Shown: positions 1 through 8,850, counted from the first letter of the stretch. The stretch: 62,137 nt of DNA from an uncultured Parabacteroides sp. (GCA_937890135.1 CALBYC010000211.1:1-62137); one strand, 5' to 3'. Translations and numbers: made by a program. Notes: generated by a model not told the origin, from the letters alone.

Positions 1-291
1 CTTTATTTTCTTCGGGTCTAATACGTTGGCAGATGCTTTGCTTATGCTGTCTGCTTTCATTGCGGAATAGCCCAATTTAGAAAAGATGGCCGCGGGATTG
101 TCTCCTTGTTTGATTTCGTAGTGGTACAAATTGAGGGAATCTATGCAGATTCCATATTCGTAGATATGTTGCAATGTATCTACTTCTGAAACATTATCGT
201 CCTTGTCCTGCTGCTTGGTTTGGCAACTATTGGTAAGAAAGATGCTTGCCAGTCCTATGGCGATGATATATGAATATATGTATTTGCCCAT
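1..291 (-). CDS. N-terminal part of a probable M23-type peptidase lipoprotein (cut by window edge)
   Basis: An open frame on the minus strand starts at the ATG at 291 and runs off the left edge after 97 codons. It begins with a hydrophobic segment ending in a lipobox-like LTNSC, so it is probably a lipoprotein. After that comes a segment (IKQGDNPAAIFSKLG) that resembles the LysM/OapA-like N-terminal region of Bacteroidota M23 endopeptidases, which also carry the following 'ADSISKAS' helix. The catalytic M23 domain would lie outside the window, so the peptidase call is an inference from the N-terminal part only. A secreted lipoprotein is fairly safe; the enzyme class is less so. Confidence 0.6.
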   Translation of the reverse strand, partial: MGKYIYSYIIAIGLASIFLTNSCQTKQQDKDDNVSEVDTLQHIYEYGICIDSLNLYHYEIKQGDNPAAIFSKLGYSAMKADSISKASANVLDPKKIK

Positions 292-490
292 ATTTTGATG
301 AAAATCAACTAATGTTTATATCATAGAGCAAATATAGCAATTAACAGGAAAATAGGCAATCTTAATTGAATCTTTGCGATTATCGATGTTGCGCAGGCAT
401 AAGCAGAAAGGGAGAATGAAAAATTGGGCGGCCAGTCGATAGTAGCGGATGTCTGAACAAAAAGTGAAACGATATTAATAATGCAGCTTT

Positions 491-506
491 TGGCACGTTA
501 TTTGCA
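491..506 (+). promoter_or_regulatory. sigma-54 (-24/-12) promoter
   Basis: TGGCACG at 491-497 is followed, after four bases, by TTGCA at 502-506. This matches the sigma-54 consensus, and the GG (492-493) and GC (504-505) are exactly ten bases apart. The predicted start of transcription is near 517, some 20 bases before the lipoprotein start at 537. No enhancer-binding protein gene is in the window. The overlapping TTATTTGC is only a poor match to the Bacteroidota -7 box. Confidence 0.65.
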
Positions 507-536
507 TCTTATACATAAATGAAAAGATATGATAGG

Positions 537-962
537 ATGAAAAAGTTTTTTATGCATGCCCTGTTGGTTCCTGCGCTGGCAGGAGCTTTGTTCGCTTGTT
601 CCGGTTCTAAAACGGATGCCAAGCAGTTGGAAGGTAAGTGGAATGTCGTGGAAGTGAAAGGGGAGAAAGTAAACTGTGAAAATACCCCATTCATGGAGTT
701 TGACATGAAAGAAAACAAATTACACGGGAATGCCGGTTGTAATATATTCAATACTTCCGTGACTTTGGATGCCAAGGATGCCTCGGCGATGAGGATTGAG
801 GATGGTTTGACCACGATGATGGCTTGCCCTGATATGGATATGGAGACAAAGATATTGCAATCCATGTCTGCCGTAAGAGCCGTCAAGGCGGGTGCGAACG
901 CCGATGAGATGTTATTGGTGGATGCAGATGGCAACGTCGTGATGGTATTGGCAAGAAATTAA
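537..962 (+). CDS. META-domain lipoprotein (HslJ-like)
   Basis: A 141-residue lipoprotein. The N-terminus is a signal sequence ending in LFAC, which fits a lipobox, followed by a short linker and one META/HslJ-type domain (about residues 25-138). Family landmarks are 'LEGKWNVVEVKG' near the start and 'LHGNAGCNIFN' in the middle. META proteins sit in the outer membrane or periplasm and are linked to heat or antibiotic stress in other bacteria; the role here is unknown. An ATG at 519 is in frame, but it would be only two bases from the transcription start predicted by the sigma-54 site, so 537 is preferred. The gene is monocistronic and converges on namZ. Confidence 0.8.
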   Translation: MKKFFMHALLVPALAGALFACSGSKTDAKQLEGKWNVVEVKGEKVNCENTPFMEFDMKENKLHGNAGCNIFNTSVTLDAKDASAMRIEDGLTTMMACPDMDMETKILQSMSAVRAVKAGANADEMLLVDADGNVVMVLARN

Positions 963-1004
963 GAAGAAATTGCCCCATTTGGCAGGAGACCGGAAGGTAT
1001 GGCA

Positions 1005-1066
1005 GAAAGCTCCCCATGAAATTTTCTTTTGATAACCACTAAATGAGAATTTCATGGGGAGCTTTC
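1005..1066. terminator. 19-bp perfect hairpin between convergent genes
   Basis: Arms at 1005-1023 and 1048-1066 are perfect reverse complements (GAAAGCTCCCCATGAAATT on the + strand) around a 24-base loop. The hairpin lies between the ends of the META lipoprotein gene and namZ. No T-run follows on either strand, so it may be a terminator or 3'-end stabiliser of an unusual form. Confidence 0.5.
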
Positions 1067-1094
1067 CCTTCAGGCGTAGGCAAGGGGATTTTCC

Positions 1095-2285
1095 TTATTC
1101 GCCATACAACAAATATTTCTTCCGCATTTCCTTGTATTTGTCCAGCCCTTCTTTCCATGATTCCCTTATCTGTTCTTCGCTCATTCCTTCGGCGATTTGT
1201 TTGCGTAGCTGGTCTGTCCCAGCTAACAAGTCGAACCATTTGGCCCGAGAAAAGAAGAACGTGGCATTGCGTCCGCATTTGTCAAAAAAATCCATGACGA
1301 ACTTTAATGTCAAGCCTCCTTCGAATGGATATTCTTGCAGGTTGACTCCATAACAGACCTTGTCTTTTTGAATGGGATTGGTGTCAAACCCTGGCAATGC
1401 GGCAGGAGTGAATTGATAAGTTCCGAACTTCTTGTCGGGGTATCCGATAACCTGGAACGGGAAGTAGGTGCCCCTTCCCACGCTGAAAGGCGTTGCCTCG
1501 AAAAGGCAGAGGGAAGGATATAAACGCACGGCTTGGTCGTTTGGCAAGTTCGGTGAAGGTTTGACCGGTAACCAATAAGGGTCTCCGTGTTTCCAATTCA
1601 ACATCGGAACCACTTCCAATTTACAAGAATTTTCCCCGGACTTGAGCCACCCTTCCCCATTTATCATGCCGGCCAATTCCCCGACCGTCAATCCGTGCAA
1701 AAGAGGAATCGGGTCGACGCCGACAAAAGAACGGAATCCAGGTTGGCGTATGGGACCATCCACATAATCGTTGGGATTGGGACGATCCAAAACAATAAGC
1801 TCTTTGCCATTCTCGGCACAAGCTTCCATGACATAATGCATCGTGCTGATATACGTGTAAAAACGCGCCCCGACATCTTGTATGTCGAAAACTACGGCAT
1901 CGATTTCAGCCAGTTGTCCTGCCGTCGGTGCTTTCTGTTTCCCGTAAATCGATACGATGGGTATTCCTGTTTTGATGTCCTTGCTGTCTTTTACCTCTTC
2001 GCCTGCATCTTCTGTGCCTCTGAATCCATGTTCTGGGGCAAAGACTACTTTCACTTGGTATCCGCTTTCCACCAAGAAGTCCAATAGGTGCGTTTGCAAT
2101 TCATTGTTCAGGACGGATGTTTGGTTGACTACCAATCCGATTTTTCTCCCTTGCAACAAAGTTTCTAATTTGTCGGAACGTTCTGCCCCGATAACCACAT
2201 CCCCTTTCTCTCCGCATAGTGCGTGAGAAATACACTGGCAAGAAAAAATCAGTAAGAATGCAATCCTTTTTATCAGTTTCCTCAT
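1095..2285 (-). CDS. namZ: Exo-beta-N-acetylmuramidase NamZ (DUF1343)
   Basis: This is a DUF1343/NamZ family protein of about 396 residues. Family members release MurNAc from the non-reducing end of peptidoglycan fragments. A signal peptide (MRKLIKRIAFLLIFSCQCISHA) sends it to the periplasm. Landmarks are 'GLVVNQTSV' near residue 49, the strongly conserved 'APEHGFRG' with the likely catalytic glutamate, 'DIQDVGARFYTY', and 'LDRPNP'. An in-frame ATG at 2309 would add eight residues, but 2285 gives a cleaner signal peptide. A -7 box lies at 2351-2358. In Tannerella forsythia namZ is clustered with murT-murK-murQ; here murK and murQ are about 40 kb away in the same window. Confidence 0.88.
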   Translation of the reverse strand: MRKLIKRIAFLLIFSCQCISHALCGEKGDVVIGAERSDKLETLLQGRKIGLVVNQTSVLNNELQTHLLDFLVESGYQVKVVFAPEHGFRGTEDAGEEVKDSKDIKTGIPIVSIYGKQKAPTAGQLAEIDAVVFDIQDVGARFYTYISTMHYVMEACAENGKELIVLDRPNPNDYVDGPIRQPGFRSFVGVDPIPLLHGLTVGELAGMINGEGWLKSGENSCKLEVVPMLNWKHGDPYWLPVKPSPNLPNDQAVRLYPSLCLFEATPFSVGRGTYFPFQVIGYPDKKFGTYQFTPAALPGFDTNPIQKDKVCYGVNLQEYPFEGGLTLKFVMDFFDKCGRNATFFFSRAKWFDLLAGTDQLRKQIAEGMSEEQIRESWKEGLDKYKEMRKKYLLYGE

Positions 2286-2350
2286 CGTTTTTCTTCTTAA
2301 GTCCTTCATGAAAGTTTTTGGTTAGGCATCGTACTTGCCTCAATTCTATG

Positions 2351-2358
2351 CAAATTTA
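2351..2358 (-). promoter_or_regulatory. -7 box for namZ
   Basis: TAAATTTG on the minus strand matches the Bacteroidota TAnnTTTG box. No TTG was found at the right distance upstream, so the assignment rests on this box and its position before namZ. Confidence 0.4.
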
Positions 2359-2428
2359 GGCATAATATTGATTTATATCTCCATGTGATCAAAACAAATT
2401 TTAATAATGAAAAAGAAAAAGAATGTGT

Positions 2429-2436
2429 TATCTTTG
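2429..2436 (+). promoter_or_regulatory. -7 box for the RelA/SpoT-like gene
   Basis: TATCTTTG lies 42 bases before the start codon at 2479 and matches TAnnTTTG. The expected -33 region is T-rich without a clear TTTG. Confidence 0.45.
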
Positions 2437-2478
2437 CCTTGAATATCATTCTTACAAACACAATAATAATAGTAACAA

Positions 2479-3363
2479 ATGAAAAACGCAATTGAACCAA
2501 TTGCTGAAAATATAAAAGATGACTTGACAGAGGCATTGAGCAGATGCGGATTGATGTACCGCCTGTTTTACCGAGTGAAGACAATGAGTTCCATTCAGCA
2601 TAAAATGGCATTTAAGGGAGATAAATATCGCAGCGGAGAGTCGAAAATGCAAGATATAATAGGATTCCGTATTGTTCTTTATTTTCCCGACGATGTGGAT
2701 TTGGTATCTCTTTATTTCAGTTGCAAGGATGTGGTGAAACGGTCGGTAGATTCGCCGGACCCCTCTACATTCCGGCCTCAACGTTTGAATTTGACACGAA
2801 ATATTCCGGAACAGTTTGTCAAGGAATTTAGGGAAAAACTTCCCCCTGAATATGCTCCATATATCGACTCCACCTATGAGATCCAAATACGTACGGTCTT
2901 TTCAGAAGGATGGCACGAAGTGGAGCACGACTTTCGCTATAAATGCAAGGAAGACTGGGTTGGGTATGAGTTTTATTCCCGTACATTAAATGGCGTTATC
3001 GCCACTCTGGAAAATGCGGAATGGAGCATGAGGGCCTTGTTCCATGAAATGTCCCATAAAAACTATCAGGATGGGAATTACCGCGCCATGCTCCGGAACA
3101 AATTGCGCATTCGTTTGAAAGACGAGGACTTTTCCCCTGCGGTTCATGATTATTTACAGAAGAATCCTCAAATGGCAAAGAACTTCTTGAAAATAGACCG
3201 CATGGCTTTTGTCTTGATGTTGATGAACCATAAGCAGGCAATCGATTTGACGTATGACAACATCATGTTTTTAGTCAATCGCATCGAGCTGAACGATCCA
3301 GATTTCAAAGCATTGGAAGGAGAGGAAAGGAGCAAAATGTTAGACCAATATCTGCTCTCTTGA
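2479..3363 (+). CDS. RelA/SpoT-domain protein, divergent alarmone-synthetase-like
   Basis: A 294-residue cytoplasmic protein with one RelA/SpoT synthetase-like domain (about residues 25-160) and a helical C-terminal region. Conserved synthetase features are present: R32-V-K34, D59-IIGFR64, E134-IQIR138-T, W145, E149-H150 and Y154-K155. The usual G-Y-R-S-L-H loop that holds the GDP/GTP acceptor is absent. Residues 91-110 in its place read roughly 'DSPDPSTFRPQRLNL'. There is no HD hydrolase, TGS or ACT domain. It could be a (p)ppGpp synthetase with a modified acceptor site, an enzyme with another acceptor, or a regulatory pseudoenzyme. It is monocistronic and converges on yidC. The fold assignment is firm; the reaction is not. 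Confidence 0.75.
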   Translation: MKNAIEPIAENIKDDLTEALSRCGLMYRLFYRVKTMSSIQHKMAFKGDKYRSGESKMQDIIGFRIVLYFPDDVDLVSLYFSCKDVVKRSVDSPDPSTFRPQRLNLTRNIPEQFVKEFREKLPPEYAPYIDSTYEIQIRTVFSEGWHEVEHDFRYKCKEDWVGYEFYSRTLNGVIATLENAEWSMRALFHEMSHKNYQDGNYRAMLRNKLRIRLKDEDFSPAVHDYLQKNPQMAKNFLKIDRMAFVLMLMNHKQAIDLTYDNIMFLVNRIELNDPDFKALEGEERSKMLDQYLLS

Positions 3364-3409
3364 TTTTTATGGGATAGCATAGGAGGGGGAAGGGCAACCG
3401 GCATACTAT

Positions 3410-3453
3410 AAAAAAACGGTGACAGCATTTTTCGTTGCTGCCACCGTTTTTTT
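3410..3453. terminator. Bidirectional terminator
   Basis: The arm at 3411-3427 pairs with 3436-3452 with one mismatch. An A-run opens the left arm and a T-run closes the right, so each strand shows a stem followed by U. It separates the convergent RelA/SpoT-like gene and yidC. Confidence 0.85.
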
Positions 3454-3459
3454 GTGTAA

Positions 3460-5388
3460 TCATTGCGGACGTTTTTTGTTTTGACGCTCTTCGCGTTGAT
3501 GCTTCAATTGCTCTTGTTGGCGTTTCAACTGTTCCTGTTGCATCTTTTGAGCCTCTTCCAGACGTTTCATGAATCCGGATTTTTTCATAGGCTTACGTTT
3601 ATTCGCCTCCAGCTTCGCAAGCAACTTCTCTTCATCGATTGTATATCGGAAGAATAGAGTTTGCGCTATGGTTATCAATGTGGAGATAAAATAATAGTAA
3701 GTCAAACCGGAAGCGTAGCTATTGAAGATGAACAAAAACATAAGTGGCATCATATACATCATCGCCTTCATGCCGGGCATCTGTTGCTGGCCCGTGTTTG
3801 TCATTTCCATGTTAAACTTGGTGTAGGCTATGTTTGTCACTGTCATCAGCAGGCAGAACAAACTGATGTGGTTGCCGAAATAGGTCGAAATCAATGGTAT
3901 CTGCGTCTTCCAACTGATGATGGCATCATAGGTGGACAAGTCTTGCGCCCATAAGAAACTTTGATGCCTCAGTTCTATGGCAGAAGGGAAGAACATGAAA
4001 AGCGCAATCAGGATAGGCATTTGCAGTAACATGGGCACGCAACCGCTCATCGGGCTGGCTCCGGCACGGCTGTACAGTTCCATGATTTCACGCTGTTTGT
4101 CCATTGCTTGCTCCTTGTTCGGGTATTTGGCATTGATGGCTTCCACTTGTGGACGCAACACACGCATCTTCGCAGATGAGATGTATGACTTGTAGGTGAG
4201 TGGAAATAATATTGTCTTGATAATGACTGTCATCAGGAAAATCAATAAACCGTAGTTGGAGATGAATTTGCCCAAGAAGTCAAATAGTGGAATGATAAAG
4301 TACTGATTGACCCAGCGGAAGATGCCCCATCCTAAAGGAACCAGCTTTTCCAGGTTCAATTCGTCTTCTCCGTCCGCAACTTGATTGTTGTAATCGTTTA
4401 GCAACTCATAGCGGTTCGGTACGAAATAATATTCAAACTCTGTGGCTTTTGTGCCTTGCAAATCGAAGTCCACAGCTGCTATTGTTTTGAAGTATTTCAG
4501 GTATTCTCCAGAAGCATACGGTTTGGATGTCAACTGCGCCTCTTTGAATCCATCTTTAGCCACTAAGACCGTAGAGAAGTACATATCTTTGTAGCCAATC
4601 CATTGCAACGTTTCTTTTGGATGCTTCTCAACGTTTCCAGAGGCACTCAGGTAGTCCGTTGCGTCTCCCCATTCCTTATAATGCAGTTCTACGTACCTGT
4701 CTTCAAATTTTCGTCCTTTTTCCTGTTGCAAGATGTCCTGTTCCCAAGTCATGCTGAGGGTATTGACATTCGGTGCGAGCAAGCCGTTCAAGCCATTTGC
4801 TTTGATGGAAAAGCTTAATTTGTAGTCGTCCGCACTCAAATGGTAGTTGAAATCCAACGACCTGTTTTCGTCCAGCTGCAATCGCATGGTCAGCGTGTTG
4901 GAATCCGCCCCTTTGATAGGAGAGAAAAACAAGTTCTTCGTGTTGACTACTTGATTGGCGGCTGTGACAAGGGCCAAGTCGAAAGCCGACTTCTCTTCTG
5001 TGAAAAGAACCAGTGGGTCGCCTTTGTAATTGTCATATTCTTTCAATATGGCAGAAACGACACGCCCTCCTTTCGTACTGAGCGCCACGGCCACTTTTTC
5101 GTTTTCTAATGTGACGAGTTCTTCTTTGCCTTCCATCTTGGTTGCAAAAACACCGAAACTATTTTGCAACTGCGCCATGCGGACAGAATCGGGTAGCCCG
5201 GCCATTGCATCAGCGGGATTGGCCTTTTTTCTCTCTAATTCGGCTTGGGCTTCCAATTCGACCTGCGCGATTGAATCTTGGTAACGGCGTTGCGCTTCGA
5301 GTTGTTCAGGAGTTGGCCGGTTCAGCCAGCTGAATCCGAAAAGCACGATGCCGATGAGCACAAAACCGATAATTGTGTTTTTATTCAT
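3460..5388 (-). CDS. yidC: Membrane protein insertase YidC
   Basis: YidC/Oxa1-family insertase of 642 residues, typical of the long Bacteroidota form. It helps inner-membrane proteins fold and insert, with or without SecYEG. An N-terminal membrane segment (NTIIGFVLIGIVLFGFSW) anchors a large periplasmic domain (about residues 60-345). The 60KD_IMP insertase domain follows ('FLGKFISNYGLLIFLMTVI', 'PMSGCVPMLLQMPILIALF') with about five membrane segments. The C-terminus is a basic, glutamine-rich tail, probably ribosome-binding. The gene is 9 bases downstream of pyrG, so the two are likely cotranscribed from the promoter at 7141-7172. Confidence 0.97.
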   Translation of the reverse strand: MNKNTIIGFVLIGIVLFGFSWLNRPTPEQLEAQRRYQDSIAQVELEAQAELERKKANPADAMAGLPDSVRMAQLQNSFGVFATKMEGKEELVTLENEKVAVALSTKGGRVVSAILKEYDNYKGDPLVLFTEEKSAFDLALVTAANQVVNTKNLFFSPIKGADSNTLTMRLQLDENRSLDFNYHLSADDYKLSFSIKANGLNGLLAPNVNTLSMTWEQDILQQEKGRKFEDRYVELHYKEWGDATDYLSASGNVEKHPKETLQWIGYKDMYFSTVLVAKDGFKEAQLTSKPYASGEYLKYFKTIAAVDFDLQGTKATEFEYYFVPNRYELLNDYNNQVADGEDELNLEKLVPLGWGIFRWVNQYFIIPLFDFLGKFISNYGLLIFLMTVIIKTILFPLTYKSYISSAKMRVLRPQVEAINAKYPNKEQAMDKQREIMELYSRAGASPMSGCVPMLLQMPILIALFMFFPSAIELRHQSFLWAQDLSTYDAIISWKTQIPLISTYFGNHISLFCLLMTVTNIAYTKFNMEMTNTGQQQMPGMKAMMYMMPLMFLFIFNSYASGLTYYYFISTLITIAQTLFFRYTIDEEKLLAKLEANKRKPMKKSGFMKRLEEAQKMQQEQLKRQQEQLKHQREERQNKKRPQ

Positions 5389-5397
5389 TCTTTGTTA

Positions 5398-7005
5398 TTA
5401 TTTCTTGTTATCAATAGCGGCTTTCACAAAGCTCAGGAATAATGGATTGGGCTTTACGACGGTACTGTTGTATTCTGGGTGGTATTGCACGCCGATAAAC
5501 CATTTTAATGTTGGGATTTCTACCACTTCCACCAAATTCGTTTCCGGATTAATGCCCGTGCATTTCATCCCGGCTTTCTCGAATTGCTCTTTATATTCGT
5601 TGTTGAACTCAAAACGATGACGGTGGCGCTCTTGAATGTGCTCTTTACCGTAAGCCTCATATACTTTAGAACCTTTTTTCAAGTCGCAGTCATAGGCTCC
5701 TAATCGCATGGTACCTCCCATGTTCGTGATGTTCTTTTGTTCTTCCATCATGTCGATTACCTTGTGCGTCGTGTTCGGCTCCATTTCTGTTGAGTTGGCA
5801 TCTTTGTAGCCTAAGACATTGCGGGCGAATTCGATAACCATGCATTGCATGCCTAAGCAGATGCCCAGACATGGCACATCGTTTTCCCTCGCATATTTGA
5901 TGGCGGCGAACTTGCCTTCAATGCCTCGTTGTCCAAAACCTGGAGCAATTAAAATGCCGTCCATCCCGCTTAGCAATTCAGCGGCGTTTCCATCGTTCAC
6001 TTTTTCAGAATGGAACAGGTGAAGCTCCAACTTGTGATGGTTGTAGATAGCCGCCTGAAGCAACGATTCGTCGATGGACTTATAAGCATCCTGCAATTCA
6101 ACATATTTGCCAACCAAACCAATCTTGACAGTTTCTGTCGCAGTGGATTTCATATTGAGGAACTCTTTCCATGCTTTCATCTCCGGGGTAGGCCCGACTT
6201 CCAGCCCTACCTTGCGCAATACGATTTCATCCATTTTTTGGCGCTGCAGCATGAGCGGAACTTCATATATGGTAGGAAGGTCTACCGATTGGATGACGGC
6301 TTCTGGTGTCACATTGCAGAACAAGGCAACTTTTTTTAATAAAGAAGATGCAAGCTCATGTTCTGTGCGAAGGACCAGAATGTCCGGTTGGATACCTAAT
6401 GATTGCAATTCCTTAACCGAGTGCTGAGTGGGCTTTGATTTGTACTCTTTGGCAGCGGCGATATAAGGGACATAGGTCAAATGGACGCAAATGCAATTTT
6501 TGCCTAATTCCCATTTCAACTGCCTTACACTTTCCATGAATGGCAAAGACTCGATGTCGCCTACAGTGCCTCCGATTTCTGTGATGACAAAATCGAACTT
6601 GTATTTGTTGCCTAATAGCTTGACGTTACGCTTGATTTCATCCGTGATATGAGGTACCACCTGGACAGTCTTGCCCAAATAATCGCCGCGGCGTTCTTTG
6701 TCAATCACGCTTTGGTATATGCGTCCGGTCGTGATGTTGTTGGCGCGGGTTGTTTGGATGTTTAGGAATCTTTCATAATGTCCTAAGTCCAAATCAGCTT
6801 CATGTCCGTCTACAGTAACATAACACTCTCCGTGTTCGTAAGGATTCAATGTCCCGGGGTCAATATTGATGTATGGGTCAAATTTTTGGATAGTTACGTT
6901 ATAACCACGAGCTTGGAGCAACTTACCCAATGATGCGGAGATAATTCCTTTCCCTAAGGAAGAAACCACACCGCCTGTCACAAAAATGTACTTTGTATCA
7001 GCCAC
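5398..7005 (-). CDS. pyrG: CTP synthase
   Basis: CTP synthase of 535 residues, the normal length. It makes CTP from UTP, ATP and glutamine in the cytoplasm. The N-terminal amidoligase domain starts 'YIFVTGGVVSSLGKGI' (P-loop near residues 10-20) and contains 'EIGGTVGDIESLPF'. The C-terminal class I glutaminase domain has 'GICLGMQ' with the nucleophilic cysteine and 'GVQYHPEY' with the catalytic histidine/glutamate. It is the first gene of a pyrG-yidC operon. The 5' leader is about 130 bases; I saw no obvious attenuator or slippage tract in it. Confidence 0.98.
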   Translation of the reverse strand: MADTKYIFVTGGVVSSLGKGIISASLGKLLQARGYNVTIQKFDPYINIDPGTLNPYEHGECYVTVDGHEADLDLGHYERFLNIQTTRANNITTGRIYQSVIDKERRGDYLGKTVQVVPHITDEIKRNVKLLGNKYKFDFVITEIGGTVGDIESLPFMESVRQLKWELGKNCICVHLTYVPYIAAAKEYKSKPTQHSVKELQSLGIQPDILVLRTEHELASSLLKKVALFCNVTPEAVIQSVDLPTIYEVPLMLQRQKMDEIVLRKVGLEVGPTPEMKAWKEFLNMKSTATETVKIGLVGKYVELQDAYKSIDESLLQAAIYNHHKLELHLFHSEKVNDGNAAELLSGMDGILIAPGFGQRGIEGKFAAIKYARENDVPCLGICLGMQCMVIEFARNVLGYKDANSTEMEPNTTHKVIDMMEEQKNITNMGGTMRLGAYDCDLKKGSKVYEAYGKEHIQERHRHRFEFNNEYKEQFEKAGMKCTGINPETNLVEVVEIPTLKWFIGVQYHPEYNSTVVKPNPLFLSFVKAAIDNKK

Positions 7006-7140
7006 GATAATACTGTTTTAGTTATCTTATAATTCTATTCAATTTAACTTATGAGAATCATCGTCCTTGATAATTTATCCCGGAATCGGTTTAAATCATT
7101 AAAAACGGGTCATTGTCATATCGTTTTTGAATCAAAAGGG

Positions 7141-7172
7141 CAAAGTTATGGATTTTATCTTTTCTTGCCAAA
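7141..7172 (-). promoter_or_regulatory. Promoter for pyrG-yidC
   Basis: On the minus strand TTTG (7169-7172) is followed after 20 bases by TAACTTTG (7141-7148). Both boxes and the spacing match the Bacteroidota vegetative promoter. The start of transcription should be near 7134. Confidence 0.75.
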
Positions 7173-7253
7173 CGACCTTCTTAAAATAACTTGAATTATG
7201 CCGATTATTCTTTTTAAATATGTTGTGGTGGAAGAATTTTGGAACTAATTATG

Positions 7254-7261
7254 TACATTTG
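7254..7261 (+). promoter_or_regulatory. -7 box for the DUF3078 gene
   Basis: TACATTTG matches TAnnTTTG and sits 45 bases before the start codon at 7307. The expected -33 position has no clear TTTG. The rest of the 7006-7306 gap holds the divergent pyrG promoter and AT-rich sequence. Confidence 0.45.
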
Positions 7262-7306
7262 CACAAGCAAAGAAGATTAGACGGACTTAATTGGTAGAAA
7301 ACAATA

Positions 7307-8830
7307 ATGAAAAGAAGCTATGTATTGACATTGTTCGCCGGTTTATGTGGCTGGCACTTCGCTGCGGCTCAGGATACGATATCTATTTTGAGGCCTGCTA
7401 TGATTCAGCATCCTGTTTCGCTATCGTCCCAACAGGATACGCTGGTTACAGTGGATGAAAAAGAACTTCCAGACTTGAGAACTCGTTTAATGGAATTGAA
7501 TGGCGGATATACGCAACCGAAGAAGTTTACACAGTCTTTACGTAAATTCCTTATAAAAGACGACTTGGTCATGTCGCCTGAAGCGCAGATGCTAATCAAT
7601 GACTTTTACAATCGCTCCAATTCCTTTGACTCTTATGTGACGCTCAAAGACACGATGATAGTCAACCGCTTGTTCATGCCTATTGTCTTTTCAGGAAATT
7701 ATTTGCCTGACAATCTGGTCTTTTTTGATAAAAAAGCGGGTATGCCTGCTTACCGGCCAAAGCCGTTCATGCCTGTTGATTCTATTTTTACAGATTATAT
7801 TTTGGCTGAAAACAGTGCAAAAATGGCTCACCGCTATGTCGAGTGCAACTATCCTACCTATTTCCATTACTCTCAGTCCATGCTGCCCAAAGATGGGGTC
7901 AAGGCTAAAGTGGTGAAAAAGAATATCACGGATGATTTCCCTTTGGTTGTGACCAATGATATCAGTTTCGATGATGAAAAAGCTCCGGAGAAGTTCATTC
8001 CGGAACGAAGGTATTGGAAGTCACATTTTGAAAGCTCTATCCAGTTTGCGCAAAACTATGTTTCTCCCAACTGGCACAAGGGTGGCAACAGTTCGTTGAA
8101 CCTGAACAATCGTGAATATGTTCGGTATGACTATAACAAGGATCGTGTCCAATTTACGAATGAGTTGGAGATAAAGAATACGTTGTATACCGCGCCGAAT
8201 GATACTTTGCGCAGCTATAAAGTGAGTGATGATGTGTTCCGTGTGCATTCCAACTTTGGTTATCGAGCTTTCCAGAAGTGGTATTATACGATAGACATGG
8301 AGTTCAAGACACAGCTACTGAGTAGTTATGCGGAGAATTCGGATGTACGTCAGGCCGGCTTCCTTTCTCCTTACAGCATCAATGTCGGTGTCGGTATGAA
8401 ATATGACTTGAACAAGAAATTCAAAGATAGGCATAAGTCTCTTACCTTCAATGTCAATGTTGCCCCGTTGGCTTATACGTTCCGCCAGACAATCGACGAT
8501 AAAATCAATCTGGGAAAACATTTCAAGAAAAAAGAGGGCTCGGATGAATACCCGACATTGGAGAACTTGTTTGGTTCGACTATCAATGCGACCTTGAACT
8601 TCCAGATCAACAGGAATGTCAGTTGGTATTCACGCTTTTATTATAATACGAACTACAAGCGTATAGAAGGGGAGTGGGAGAATCGTTTTTCATTTGCCTG
8701 GAGCCGGTTTTTCTCCACGAACATTACTTTGAATATGCGTTATGATGATGGTGTGGCACGAAACAAGGATTTTGATTCTTTCTTGCAGCTGAATGAATTG
8801 TTGAGTTTCGGCTTTAACTATAAATGGTAA
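7307..8830 (+). CDS. DUF3078 outer-membrane beta-barrel protein
   Basis: A 507-residue exported protein. A signal peptide ends near 'HFAAAQ'. The N-terminal 200 residues have no domain I recognise. The C-terminal part is rich in alternating hydrophobic/aromatic strands and carries the DUF3078 landmark 'YVSPNWHKGGNSSLNL' (about residue 250). It ends in 'LLSFGFNYKW', a terminal aromatic that fits an outer-membrane barrel recognised by the BAM machinery. The function of the family is not established. The gene is monocistronic with its own -7 box and a strong hairpin after it. Confidence 0.75.
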   Translation: MKRSYVLTLFAGLCGWHFAAAQDTISILRPAMIQHPVSLSSQQDTLVTVDEKELPDLRTRLMELNGGYTQPKKFTQSLRKFLIKDDLVMSPEAQMLINDFYNRSNSFDSYVTLKDTMIVNRLFMPIVFSGNYLPDNLVFFDKKAGMPAYRPKPFMPVDSIFTDYILAENSAKMAHRYVECNYPTYFHYSQSMLPKDGVKAKVVKKNITDDFPLVVTNDISFDDEKAPEKFIPERRYWKSHFESSIQFAQNYVSPNWHKGGNSSLNLNNREYVRYDYNKDRVQFTNELEIKNTLYTAPNDTLRSYKVSDDVFRVHSNFGYRAFQKWYYTIDMEFKTQLLSSYAENSDVRQAGFLSPYSINVGVGMKYDLNKKFKDRHKSLTFNVNVAPLAYTFRQTIDDKINLGKHFKKKEGSDEYPTLENLFGSTINATLNFQINRNVSWYSRFYYNTNYKRIEGEWENRFSFAWSRFFSTNITLNMRYDDGVARNKDFDSFLQLNELLSFGFNYKW

Positions 8831-8850
8831 TCTTTTCACATGCCATAGAG

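Noticed and set aside
3378..3396. AGGAGGGGGA, a Shine-Dalgarno-like sequence
   Set aside because: No open frame follows before the terminator at 3410.
7349..7364. TGGCAC-type sequence resembling a sigma-54 site
   Set aside because: It is within the DUF3078 coding sequence and the GG to GC distance is nine, not ten, bases.
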